The translations under genes and the position numbers were made by a program. The notes beneath the pieces were generated by a model. That model was not told where the DNA came from. It ran no database searches and saw only the letters and a list, made by a program, of their open reading frames with translations. Of a stretch of 6,231 nt of DNA, positions 1-6,231 are shown one piece after another (position 1 is the stretch's first letter; each line of letters begins with the position of its first letter). Source of the stretch: Candidatus Aegiribacteria sp. (GTDB taxonomy: Bacteria; Fermentibacterota; Fermentibacteria; Fermentibacterales; Fermentibacteraceae); contig DAOWAG010000084.1 of the NCBI GenBank assembly GCA_030634715.1, positions 1 to 6,231 on the forward strand, read 5' to 3'.

Positions 1-644
1 AGAAAAATCGCCGTGCTTCGGATGAGGAATAGAAATCCCGACGCAATTCCAGCAGGAAAGCCTGACTTCACTGTTTTTACAGAACGCAAGGTCAGCCACA
101 TAATAAGCGGAAGCATGGAGAAATGTATGGAATCTGTCATGGCGTATGCGCTGTAATAGACGTAATAAGGATATAGAGACCAGATGAGCGCTGCTAATAG
201 CGCCTGTTTCTTCCCCCAGTTCTCCTCAACCATCTTCCATAAAGCCCACGCACCAAGCAGCGCAAAAAGGCAATTCAGGAGAAATACCGCTCCTGTGGTC
301 GGACCTGTAATGAGATACACCAGTGCAAGCATTAAGGGATATCCAGGTTCAATGGAAGCAGTCGGTGTTTCAACAGGCACCAATCCAAAGACATATTCAG
401 GATCACCGCTCCACGCGGATTCAAATCTTGTTTCCCCTGTTCTCACATTCTTCAGCCATCCCAATTCCTCACTGTAGGACAATCCATCCCCGGATGCGAT
501 TCTCCCTGCGAGCCTGAGATAAATACCCTGATCACGCGGCGGTTCAGGGAAGTAACCTCCAAGATATATGAACCACGCAATTCTCGGCAGCAGGACAGCC
601 AATACAATCAGTATGCTTTTGTGCTTCAGCAGACGGTTCAGCAT
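1..644 (-). CDS. GT-C type membrane glycosyltransferase (GT39/ArnT-like), N-terminal part
   Basis: The reading frame stays open for 214 codons from the ATG at 644 to the left edge, so the C-terminal part is missing. The product starts with a basic stretch and a membrane segment (about residues 10-29). A periplasmic loop follows with D38 in the pattern DQGIYLRLAGRIASGDG, which resembles the acidic loop-1 motif of GT-C enzymes (D..Y...A..i..G.G). EPGYP at 99-103 matches the conserved proline-rich element before the next helices in ArnT/PMT-like proteins. Further hydrophobic segments lie at about 104-137, 147-165, 172-188 and 197 onward. Family members usually have 450-600 residues and transfer sugar from a polyprenyl-phosphate donor on the outer face of the inner membrane. 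The start overlaps the ABC ATPase stop by 7 nt (ATGCTGA), which suggests translational coupling; the Shine-Dalgarno is weak (GGAA). Its likely job, inferred from context, is decorating or building the exported glycan. Donor and acceptor cannot be told. Confidence 0.75.
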   Translation of the reverse strand, partial: MLNRLLKHKSILIVLAVLLPRIAWFIYLGGYFPEPPRDQGIYLRLAGRIASGDGLSYSEELGWLKNVRTGETRFESAWSGDPEYVFGLVPVETPTASIEPGYPLMLALVYLITGPTTGAVFLLNCLFALLGAWALWKMVEENWGKKQALLAALIWSLYPYYVYYSAYAMTDSIHFSMLPLIMWLTLRSVKTVKSGFPAGIASGFLFLIRSTAIF

Positions 645-1834
645 TGTTTCCAGGTCACGTTGGAAAGACGAAGTGGAGGATCGATCCTGTCATCAAGAAG
701 AGTGATGGGATAGAAAAATTCCTGCCAGTGATAATTCTTCTGGGCGGGTGGGTCTGTAAGCGCGAGCCCCAGAATGTAGGATCCCGGTTCTTCAACATCG
801 AGCATTATCTCAATTCTGACCTCAGTTGATTCATTGAACGAAATCAGAGGTTCGTTCATCTCCAGATTGTTTGTCCCGATAATTGTCTCGCCATCTGTTC
901 TATGGAGTGAAAAACCGGATACCACACCATCCACAGTTCCCGGAAGGCGGGTTTTAATAAGAGCCTCAACTATGATTTTCTCTCCCTTCCGGAATATTCT
1001 TGCCGGTGTGCCTGATACGTTTCGAAGGGTGACAGAATCGAACCACACTTCGCGGGTTCCCCATTCCTTCGGTGAGACTGCCGCTGCGTCATGTTTTTTT
1101 CGAACACCATCCAGATATTCAGAAAGAACAGCCTCAACTTCCCCATCCATCTGTATTCTACCATCATTCAGCCAGATAGCTCTGTTGCACAGCTTGGCAA
1201 CAGCGTTCATATCATGTGAAACGAAGATTATTGTTTTTCCATTCTTTCGGAAATTCAAGATTCGCTCGTAACATTTCTCCTGAAATCGCGCATCTCCAAC
1301 AGCAAGAACTTCATCAATCAGAAGAACATCCGGATCAACAGCTGTTGCCAGACTGAAACCAAGACGCATGAACATTCCATTGGAGTAGTATTTGACCGGA
1401 GTATCCATGAAACGGGTCAGTTCAGCAAATTCCGCTATCTCGGGAATCAGATTTTTCATCGTATTTCTATCTAGACCGATGAGCGAACCGTTCAGCATCA
1501 GGTTCTCCTCGCCGGTAAGATCAGGATGAAAACCAACACCAAGATCCAGCAAAGAGGCAATTCTTCCTCCGGTTTCGCAAAATCCTGATGAGGGTTCATA
1601 GATTCCGGCCAGAAGTTTCAGTGTTGTTGATTTTCCCGCACCGTTTGCGCCTATCATTGCCAGAACCTCACCCGGCTCAACACTGAATGTCACATCGTCC
1701 AGCGCTGTGAATATTTCCGTTTTCGTGCTGCGATTGAAAAGATTCAGCATCGTGTCCCGCAATGTTACAGCCCTGTCATGATATAGTCTGTATGTAAGAG
1801 AAACATTCTCCATATGAATTGCGCCCGGTTTCAT
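638..1834 (-). CDS. wzt: Polysaccharide ABC exporter ATPase, Wzt type with C-terminal glycan-binding domain
   Basis: This is the 398-residue nucleotide-binding subunit of an ABC-2 exporter for lipid-linked surface polysaccharide (O-antigen or similar). Walker A is GANGAGKST at 62-70, the signature region YYSNGMFMRLGFS at 149-161, Walker B VLLIDE at 170-175, the D-loop near LAVGD at 177-181, and the switch histidine H207 in FVSHD. The GVGFHPDLTGEENL stretch (99-112) is typical of the Wzt/TagH/KpsT group. Residues from about 260 to the end form a predicted beta-rich extension, with IIVEALIKTR and HRTDGETIIGTNN resembling the Wzt C-terminal domain that in E. coli O8/O9a binds the terminal modification of the glycan. 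I chose the ATG at 1834 because AAGGAG lies 10 nt upstream. A TTG at 1855 would add seven residues and overlap the permease by 17 nt; a TTG at 1837, 7 nt after AAGGAG, is also possible. The gene follows the permease stop by 4 nt. The role is secure; the substrate is unknown. Confidence 0.92.
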   Translation of the reverse strand: MKPGAIHMENVSLTYRLYHDRAVTLRDTMLNLFNRSTKTEIFTALDDVTFSVEPGEVLAMIGANGAGKSTTLKLLAGIYEPSSGFCETGGRIASLLDLGVGFHPDLTGEENLMLNGSLIGLDRNTMKNLIPEIAEFAELTRFMDTPVKYYSNGMFMRLGFSLATAVDPDVLLIDEVLAVGDARFQEKCYERILNFRKNGKTIIFVSHDMNAVAKLCNRAIWLNDGRIQMDGEVEAVLSEYLDGVRKKHDAAAVSPKEWGTREVWFDSVTLRNVSGTPARIFRKGEKIIVEALIKTRLPGTVDGVVSGFSLHRTDGETIIGTNNLEMNEPLISFNESTEVRIEIMLDVEEPGSYILGLALTDPPAQKNYHWQEFFYPITLLDDRIDPPLRLSNVTWKQC

Positions 1835-1838
1835 CAAC

Positions 1839-2633
1839 CTACAACTCCTTGACAACTACAGGTTCGGCTTTCCTGAAGACAACTGAACCCAGAATCAGAA
1901 ACACGATTGACCAGGCGCTCAGTGAGATCCAGCACCATGCGGCTGGCCAGGTTCCAGCATAGAGTATGGAGTGCATAATCTCCATGAATCCAGCAACCGG
2001 ATTGAATCTAAGAATCTGAATCAATCCTGGAGATTCGATAATATGAACTCCGATTGAATCAAGTGGATAAATTATTGGAGAAGCGTAGAACCATGCAAGA
2101 AGCAGAACTTCCACAAATTGCTTCACATCGCGATAAAAAACATTTCCGATGGATAGAAGCATTCCAGCGCCGATTGTCATTATCGTAAAAAGCAATATCG
2201 CGGGAATTAGAAGAACGATAGACAATCCGGGAGTATGTCCAAATATGATAAGTACAGCCTCCAGCACTACTAACGCAAGGACAAGATGAATCAGATTAGC
2301 CAGAACCTCAGCGATAGGAAGAGACATTCTCGGAAAATATATACTGCGGATAAGTCTGTGATTATCAAGAAGGCTGGATGTTGTGGCGCTAAGAGAAGAT
2401 GAAAAGAAATTCCAGGGCAGCAATCCTGTAAGCAGAAATAGAGAAAAATGTGGAATTGCTCCGCCGAATCTGAGGATTCTCGTGAATGCGAAGTAGTAAA
2501 CGATCATGCTGAAAAGAGGTTTCAGAAGAAACCATCCAAAGCCCAGAATAGAACGCTTATACCTTACTTTCAAATCCTTGGAGACAAGACTCTCCATAAG
2601 AAGCCTCAGTCTGCTGATATTCCAATCACTCAT
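1839..2633 (-). CDS. wzm: Polysaccharide ABC exporter permease, Wzm/ABC-2 type
   Basis: This 264-residue inner-membrane protein is the transmembrane partner of the adjacent ATPase. The N-terminal amphipathic region DLKVRYKRSILGFGWFLLKP (20-39) is the hallmark of the Wzm/KpsM/TagG family. About six membrane segments can be seen, near residues 37-55, 63-83, 105-130, 137-162, 175-192 and 235-253. WFYASPIIYP (181-190), FNPVAGFMEIMHSIL (210-224) and the C-terminal VFRKAEPVVVKEL (252-264) are further family elements. The length is normal for the family (about 255-275). The ATG overlaps the plsY stop as ATGA (2630-2633), a classic coupled junction, and a short AGG lies 7 nt upstream. With the ATPase it would form a heterotetramer moving undecaprenyl-linked glycan to the periplasm. 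Teichoic-acid export by TagG is the alternative reading; the Wzt-like partner with its C-terminal domain favours O-antigen-like glycan. Confidence 0.92.
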   Translation of the reverse strand: MSDWNISRLRLLMESLVSKDLKVRYKRSILGFGWFLLKPLFSMIVYYFAFTRILRFGGAIPHFSLFLLTGLLPWNFFSSSLSATTSSLLDNHRLIRSIYFPRMSLPIAEVLANLIHLVLALVVLEAVLIIFGHTPGLSIVLLIPAILLFTIMTIGAGMLLSIGNVFYRDVKQFVEVLLLAWFYASPIIYPLDSIGVHIIESPGLIQILRFNPVAGFMEIMHSILYAGTWPAAWCWISLSAWSIVFLILGSVVFRKAEPVVVKEL

Positions 2634-3259
2634 TCTGGCACCTGTTTCCTGTGGAAACTGAATTTGTTCTCTTCACCCTTCATAAGTCTTCCGATGTTTG
2701 ACCTGTGCCGTACTATTATCAGAACCGCGACCAGAATCATTACCACCTGAACAGTTACCTTCCCAGGGTTGAAAAGAAATACGGCCGGAATCATGCAGAC
2801 TGCTGCGCATATCGAACCGAGTGATACGTATCTTGTTAATAGCAGTATCAACACGAATACAGCAACCCCTGTTGCCACAGACAACGGCGATAGAACAAGC
2901 AGAACTCCCAGAGTGGTCGCTACTCCCTTTCCTCCATGGAAACCAAGCCATGGAGTGAATACATGCCCCAGTACGGCGCATATCGCTACAAGCGCAACAA
3001 CAGTATCACTCCCCTGTGGAACATTCAGCAACCCATTTGCTGCGGCAAGTACAGGAAGCGCTCCTTTCAAAGCGTCAAGAAAAAGACCGATAAGACCATA
3101 TCCTGTACCGCAGACCCGCATGAGATTCGTCGCTCCGGCATTGCCGGAACCCTCTTTTCGAATATCAGTACCCTTTAATCTTCCAAGGAGCCATGAGCAC
3201 GGTACGGAACCGGAGAAAAACCCGAGAAACAGGTAGAATATATCAGGCCACAGCGTCAT
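2630..3259 (-). CDS. plsY: Glycerol-3-phosphate acyltransferase (acyl-phosphate dependent), PlsY
   Basis: PlsY transfers an acyl group from acyl-phosphate (made by PlsX) to sn-glycerol-3-phosphate, giving lysophosphatidic acid, the first step of phospholipid synthesis, at the inner membrane. All three conserved motifs are present in the 209 residues: SGNAGATNLMR at 38-48; GHVFTPWLGF plus HGGKGVATTLG between 98 and 118 (the glycine-rich loop); and RHRSNIGRLMKGEENKF at 184-200. Hydrophobic segments lie at about 5-20, 52-72, 86-104, 112-140 and 148-183, in line with the multi-pass topology of the family, and the length is usual (about 190-215). The ATG at 3259 comes one base after the der stop (TGATATG), so initiation probably depends on ribosomes finishing der; an AGGAAG sequence lies too far upstream to be an ideal site. 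Linkage of der with plsY is known from other bacteria. No plsX or gpsA is seen in the window. Confidence 0.96.
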   Translation of the reverse strand: MTLWPDIFYLFLGFFSGSVPCSWLLGRLKGTDIRKEGSGNAGATNLMRVCGTGYGLIGLFLDALKGALPVLAAANGLLNVPQGSDTVVALVAICAVLGHVFTPWLGFHGGKGVATTLGVLLVLSPLSVATGVAVFVLILLLTRYVSLGSICAAVCMIPAVFLFNPGKVTVQVVMILVAVLIIVRHRSNIGRLMKGEENKFSFHRKQVPE

Positions 3260-3260
3260 A

Positions 3261-4571
3261 TCAGTGTTTTCTCTTCCTGTAGATGACCTTCATCGGAACC
3301 CCTCTCATACCCAGACATTCCCTGAGGTTGTTTTCGATGTAGCGCCGGTAGTTCTCGGGAATATCCTCCGGACGATTCGAGAATATCATTATTTTCGGAG
3401 GGCGCTGGCCAATCTGCGTAGCGTAAAATAATTTAACAGGTTTCCCTCTCGGTGAGGGTGGCTGTACTTTCTCGACTGCCTGCATGAGCTTTCTGTTTAT
3501 CTCGGAAGTCGGGAGGTCCTTATTCCTCACCCGCGCAACTTCAACTACAGTGGGAAGTATTCTTCCTACTCCCTCGCCTGTGAGCGCAGAGAAGAAAATG
3601 ATTGGGATCCACCTTGCCGGATGAAATCTTTGAATAATGCTGTCAATCCAGAGTTCTTTGTCAATTCCAAGATCAATCTTATTTACACCGATAACGACAC
3701 CTTTGCCCATCTCCCAGGCTTTGCCGGCAATTCTGATATCCTGTTGAACAGGATACTCGGTAGCATCCATAAGGATCAGGACAACATCACCCCTTGCTAT
3801 GGACTTCCACGCTCTGACAGTGCTGTAGAATTCAACATCATCCATTTTCCGTGTTCTTCTGCGAAGTCCTGCCGTGTCAACAATTCTGATATCATTATCA
3901 TTCCAGGATACATGTGTATCGATGGAATCCCTTGTGGTTCCAGGAACATCTGTAACAATATGCCGATCTTCTCTGCAGATCCTGTTGACTATCGAACTTT
4001 TACCGACATTCGGCCTGCCCACAACAGCAAGAGACAGTTCATTCTCTTCAATCTGCTCAACTGCTGGAAGATCCTCTACAACAGCATCAAGCAGATCACC
4101 GGAACCAAGCCCGTGCTGTGCGCTTATCGGCCATGGCTCTCCCAGACCCAGCCTGAAGAATTCCGAAACCAGCGGAATACGCTGATCGTTATCAACCTTG
4201 TTTACGGCCAGAAAGGCTGGCAAACCAGTCTTCCTGACAAGTTTAGCAGCTTCAATATCGAATGGATGAATCCCCGATACAACGTCAACAACAAGTATTA
4301 CCGCGTCTGCTTCCTCAAGAGCCAGCTGCACTTGCTCTCTGATACTCTCCTGAAAAGCATCCTCGCTTCCAGGGGCCAGACCACCTGTGTCAATTATGAA
4401 GAAATCATGTCCCGTCCAGTTAGCCAGAGTAATGTTTCTATCTCTGGTAACACCAGGAAGATCATCCACTATGGCTATTCTTCCGCCAGCAATTCTGTTA
4501 AAAAGTGTTGATTTGCCTACGTTGATTCTTCCAATGATGGCTATCGTCGGTATACTGGACAAGCTTTCCAT
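3261..4571 (-). CDS. der: Ribosome biogenesis GTPase Der (EngA)
   Basis: Der is an essential tandem GTPase that helps mature the 50S ribosomal subunit. The 436 residues contain two G domains and a C-terminal KH-like domain. Domain 1: P-loop GRINVGKST (14-22), switch PGVTRDR (39-45), DTGG (61-64), NKVD (124-127), SAQHG (150-154). Domain 2: GRPNVGKSS (185-193), VPGTTRDS (209-216), DTAG (232-235), NKID (297-300), SAL (328-330). The KH-like part runs from about 350 to the end, with KPVKLFYATQIGQRPPK (377-393) and a basic tail. The length equals that of compact Der proteins such as the one in Bacillus. Oddly, the first P-loop has Ile16 where Pro is nearly invariant. The start is ambiguous: the ATG at 4571 directly abuts AAAGG with no spacer, whereas a TTG at 4562 (codon 4) sits 8 nt after AAAGGA and gives the short N-terminus usual in the family. 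Der is the first gene of the minus-strand group. Confidence 0.97.
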   Translation of the reverse strand: MESLSSIPTIAIIGRINVGKSTLFNRIAGGRIAIVDDLPGVTRDRNITLANWTGHDFFIIDTGGLAPGSEDAFQESIREQVQLALEEADAVILVVDVVSGIHPFDIEAAKLVRKTGLPAFLAVNKVDNDQRIPLVSEFFRLGLGEPWPISAQHGLGSGDLLDAVVEDLPAVEQIEENELSLAVVGRPNVGKSSIVNRICREDRHIVTDVPGTTRDSIDTHVSWNDNDIRIVDTAGLRRRTRKMDDVEFYSTVRAWKSIARGDVVLILMDATEYPVQQDIRIAGKAWEMGKGVVIGVNKIDLGIDKELWIDSIIQRFHPARWIPIIFFSALTGEGVGRILPTVVEVARVRNKDLPTSEINRKLMQAVEKVQPPSPRGKPVKLFYATQIGQRPPKIMIFSNRPEDIPENYRRYIENNLRECLGMRGVPMKVIYRKRKH

Positions 4572-4653
4572 CCTTTCTCTAGATTAACCATGATTATACG
4601 TTTTGAAGGCTTAATGAGGGAGTCTGATCCGACAATTGAAGTTTGGAGAATAT
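4572..4653. other. Divergent intergenic region
   Basis: These 82 nt separate the minus-strand der group from the plus-strand genes and must hold, or lie close to, the promoters for both directions. The minus-strand TATAAT is visible. For the plus strand only a TTGAAG at 4603-4608 looks like a -35, and the matching -10 position (GATCCG) is poor, so no convincing plus-strand promoter can be named. No clear operator palindrome was found. Confidence 0.5.
4593..4598 (-). promoter_or_regulatory. Candidate -10 element for the der operon
   Basis: Read on the minus strand these six bases are a perfect TATAAT, 21 nt before the der ATG. Transcription would start near 4586 and give a leader of about 15 nt holding the purine-rich AGAGAAAGG. 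No good -35 hexamer is seen 15-19 nt upstream, so the call rests on the -10 alone and on its position in front of the first gene of the operon. Confidence 0.4.
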
Positions 4654-5121
4654 ATGCTTTTCACCTGTCTGTTAACCATGGTCATTTTTTCAGCATCTTC
4701 GAATATTGATGATATCATGCCAGCTTTCAGAGATTCAATCATCCAGGGTAATGGATCTGGAGCTGTAGAAATGATATCGGAACAGGCAATTCATGTTATG
4801 GATTCTGTTCTTGTACATGATCCACACCAGATTGCTCAGATTGTATCCTATTTCGGAATAGAGTTAACTCTTCCCGTAGATGGAAGCTCAGAAGCAAGGC
4901 AGCTGCTGGCTGATATTCTTTCAGATCCATCAGTCGCCGGTCTGGTTATGCTTATGGGAGTATCCTTCGGAGATCCTGTCACATCGGGAGAGAGATCATA
5001 TATACCTGTTGAATGGGGTTTTCCAGGATCAAGAAATACCTTGTTCATTGAGGTCACGGTCGAAAACGAACAGTGGAAAATCAACGACTATTTCGAGACT
5101 GTCCCCTCTGGAAGGGGTTGA
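4654..5121 (+). CDS. Small predicted exported protein of unknown function, possibly NTF2-like
   Basis: I do not recognise this 155-residue protein. The first 16 or so residues (MLFTCLLTMVIFSASS) are hydrophobic and end in small residues, like a signal peptide with cleavage near SAS. With this start there is no basic N-terminal residue. A TTG at 4636 would add six residues including a lysine (MKFGEY), but its GAGGGAG lies 13 nt away. The ATG is preferred because GGAG lies 5 nt upstream. The mature part has an N-terminal helix-rich region (AFRDSIIQGNGSGAVEMISE, 24-43) and ends in a predicted strand pair, with FIEVTVENEQWKINDYFE (131-148) resembling the last strands of NTF2-like domains (an acid- and hydrophobic-rich strand, then WKI.D). 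That fold is an inference from pattern only; no catalytic residues can be named. The gene ends in tandem stops (TGA TAG). It is the first plus-strand gene, diverging from der, with the GAF-HD-GYP gene 115 nt downstream. Confidence 0.7.
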   Translation: MLFTCLLTMVIFSASSNIDDIMPAFRDSIIQGNGSGAVEMISEQAIHVMDSVLVHDPHQIAQIVSYFGIELTLPVDGSSEARQLLADILSDPSVAGLVMLMGVSFGDPVTSGERSYIPVEWGFPGSRNTLFIEVTVENEQWKINDYFETVPSGRG

Positions 5122-5175
5122 TAGAAAAACTCAGACCTGCATTACAGCATATAAATCTATTCGAACTGGTGATAT

Positions 5176-5225
5176 CCGGGAACAATGGGTATTGTATAAC
5201 TTAGATTAAACTGAATTATTCCCGG
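5176..5225 (+). promoter_or_regulatory. Inverted repeat overlapping the ribosome-binding site of the GAF-HD-GYP gene
   Basis: The left arm CCGGGAACAAT (5176-5186) pairs with the right arm ATTATTCCCGG (5215-5225) over 11 positions with one C-A mismatch; the loop is 28 nt. The right arm runs into the GGGAG (5224-5228) that serves the ATG at 5237, so the folded RNA would partly hide it. No T-tract follows, which argues against a terminator. TATAAC at 5195-5200, inside the loop, resembles a -10 element without a -35; transcripts starting from it would lack the left arm. A role in translation control or as a protein-binding site is inference. Confidence 0.4.
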
Positions 5226-5236
5226 GAGATTGATTT

Positions 5237-6231
5237 ATGTTTTCCAGCAGTACGAACAGGGATGCAACCCGGCTTCAATCAATTATCAGAATTACAAGAG
5301 CTATAAGCACAGTACACGATCTGCACAGTTTGATAACTCTTCTAGCATCTGAAACGAGCAAAGTTCTCAATGTGGAGCGTTCGACTGTTTTCCTATATAG
5401 CAGAAATACAGATGAACTCTGGTCTTACGTGGCTGAGGGTGAATCAAATGAAATCCGCTTCAGCGCAAATCAGGGAATCGCAGGTTCTGTTTTTCAGAGT
5501 GAAAAGACAATGATTCTGCACGATGTCTCAGATGATAAGCGATTCAATCAAGAAATTGATGACACCACCGGATTTATAACTAGAAATATGATTACAGCGC
5601 CAATAATAAACCCTTTAGATCACTGCATCGGTGTTTTTCAGGTCATCAACAAAGAGGGCGGCGATTTCAGGAATGACGATGCCGAATTTCTGGAGATTGT
5701 CGCTGCGGAAGCAGCAATAACCATTGAGAACGTCAGACTCCTGGAGAGTCGAAAACGAATGTTCGATAGTCTTATCAAGGCTCTTGTAATTTCAATCGAA
5801 GCACGAGATCCGCTTACAGCTGGGCACAGCTTTGATGTAACATTCCTTGCGGGTAAGATTGCCGAGTACCTGAAACTTGACCAGGACACAAGCGAAGCGA
5901 TCTACTACGCTGCGCTTCTCCATGACTATGGAAAAATCGCTGTTCCCGACAGCATTCTGAAGAAGCCGGGTACGATCTCCAAAGAAGAATTCTCCATTCT
6001 CAGAAAACATGTTCAGCATACTCGAATAATACTCTCCCCCATTGAATTCGAAGAGAGGCTTGAAAAAGTTCCGGTTTTCGCGTCTCAGCACCATGAAAGA
6101 ATCGATGGACAAGGATATCCTGATGGACTCAAGGGTAATCAAATCTCAATAGGCGGAAGAATTATCGCTGTTGCTGACGTCTTCGAGGCACTTACAGCAA
6201 AAAGGCATTACCGTGAGCCGTTCAGTCTCGG
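5237..6231 (+). CDS. GAF domain + HD-GYP domain protein, predicted c-di-GMP phosphodiesterase (C-terminus cut off)
   Basis: The frame stays open for 331 codons from the ATG at 5237 to the right edge. The start is set by GGGAG 8 nt upstream. Residues from about 25 to 168 form a GAF sensor domain (VERSTVFLYSRNTDELWS at 46-63, NQGIAGSVFQ at 78-87, APIINPLDHCIGVFQVINK at 121-139). A helical linker leads to an HD-GYP domain from about 175. Its metal and catalytic residues appear intact: E188, H197 (in GHS), the H229-D230 pair with K233 (LLHDYGK), H258, the H285-H286 pair, GYP at 293-295 (GQGYP) and D314 (VADVF). HD-GYP enzymes hydrolyse c-di-GMP to pGpG or GMP; here the GAF domain would gate this in response to an unidentified ligand. 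No membrane segment is seen, so it is probably cytoplasmic. Differences from the usual consensus are D200 in place of Arg after GHS, Tyr231 in place of Ile in HDIGK, and Glu317 in place of Asp in VFDAL. Only the end of the HD-GYP domain and any further C-terminal domain are missing. Confidence 0.93.
   Translation, partial: MFSSSTNRDATRLQSIIRITRAISTVHDLHSLITLLASETSKVLNVERSTVFLYSRNTDELWSYVAEGESNEIRFSANQGIAGSVFQSEKTMILHDVSDDKRFNQEIDDTTGFITRNMITAPIINPLDHCIGVFQVINKEGGDFRNDDAEFLEIVAAEAAITIENVRLLESRKRMFDSLIKALVISIEARDPLTAGHSFDVTFLAGKIAEYLKLDQDTSEAIYYAALLHDYGKIAVPDSILKKPGTISKEEFSILRKHVQHTRIILSPIEFEERLEKVPVFASQHHERIDGQGYPDGLKGNQISIGGRIIAVADVFEALTAKRHYREPFSL

Noticed and set aside
184..517. Plus-strand open frames near the left end
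   Set aside because: They are antisense to the glycosyltransferase frame, which continues unbroken to the window edge with GT-C features.
834..1271. A 145-codon plus-strand open frame
   Set aside because: It is antisense to the wzt gene, has no domain pattern and shows no convincing ribosome-binding site.
2769..3236. A 155-codon plus-strand open frame
   Set aside because: It is antisense to plsY, which carries all three family motifs; the composition (Thr, Pro, Ser rich) is that of a shadow.
3621..4511. A 296-codon open frame on the plus strand
   Set aside because: It lies wholly antisense to der, whose GTPase motifs are unmistakable. The translation is rich in Asn, Ser and Cys with no recognisable domain, so it is a codon-bias shadow.
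5103..5117. Short hairpin CCCCT-CTGGA-AGGGG at the end of the small exported protein gene, as a terminator
   Set aside because: The stem has only 5 bp, lies inside the coding region and is followed by TTGATAGAAAAAC with no T-tract.
5195..5200. TATAAC as a full promoter for the GAF-HD-GYP gene
   Set aside because: No acceptable -35 lies 16-18 nt upstream and there is no TGn extension, so it is mentioned only as part of the inverted-repeat observation.
5638..6142. Minus-strand open frames over the right end
   Set aside because: They overlap the GAF-HD-GYP coding region and are low-complexity, Ser/Arg-rich translations without recognisable features.

Overview
The window holds seven protein-coding genes in two divergent groups. 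Both outermost genes run off the window edges. On the minus strand, reading right to left, are der (ribosome-assembly GTPase), plsY (glycerol-3-phosphate acyltransferase), an ABC-2 polysaccharide export permease, its Wzt-type ATPase, and the first 214 codons of a GT-C type membrane glycosyltransferase. Joins between them are very tight: a 1-nt gap, a 4-nt ATGA overlap, a 4-nt gap (or an overlap if an earlier TTG start is used) and a 7-nt overlap. This is most simply read as one operon.

On the plus strand, after an 82-nt divergent intergenic region, come a small probably exported protein of unknown function (possibly NTF2-like in fold) and, 115 nt further on, a GAF + HD-GYP protein. The second is a predicted cyclic-di-GMP phosphodiesterase and is open at the right edge.

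The minus-strand group joins two housekeeping genes (ribosome maturation and the first step of phospholipid synthesis) to surface-glycan machinery. The permease and ATPase would export a finished, lipid-linked polysaccharide across the inner membrane. The ATPase carries a long C-terminal extension like the Wzt domain that recognises glycan ends. The GT-C enzyme would add sugars from a lipid-phosphate donor on the outer face of the membrane. The plus-strand HD-GYP protein would act in c-di-GMP signalling, which in many bacteria controls surface polysaccharide and motility, but nothing here ties it directly to the glycan genes.

The organism is a bacterium of moderate GC content. A Wzm/Wzt-type exporter with a C-terminal glycan-binding domain and an HD-GYP regulator fit a Gram-negative, perhaps uncultivated, lineage; the phylum cannot be fixed from this sequence. 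I saw no RNA genes, CRISPR arrays, insertion sequences or integration sites. No stretch over 300 nt lacks a gene. I found no clear novel system. The most interesting non-coding signal is an inverted repeat whose right arm covers the ribosome-binding site of the GAF-HD-GYP gene.
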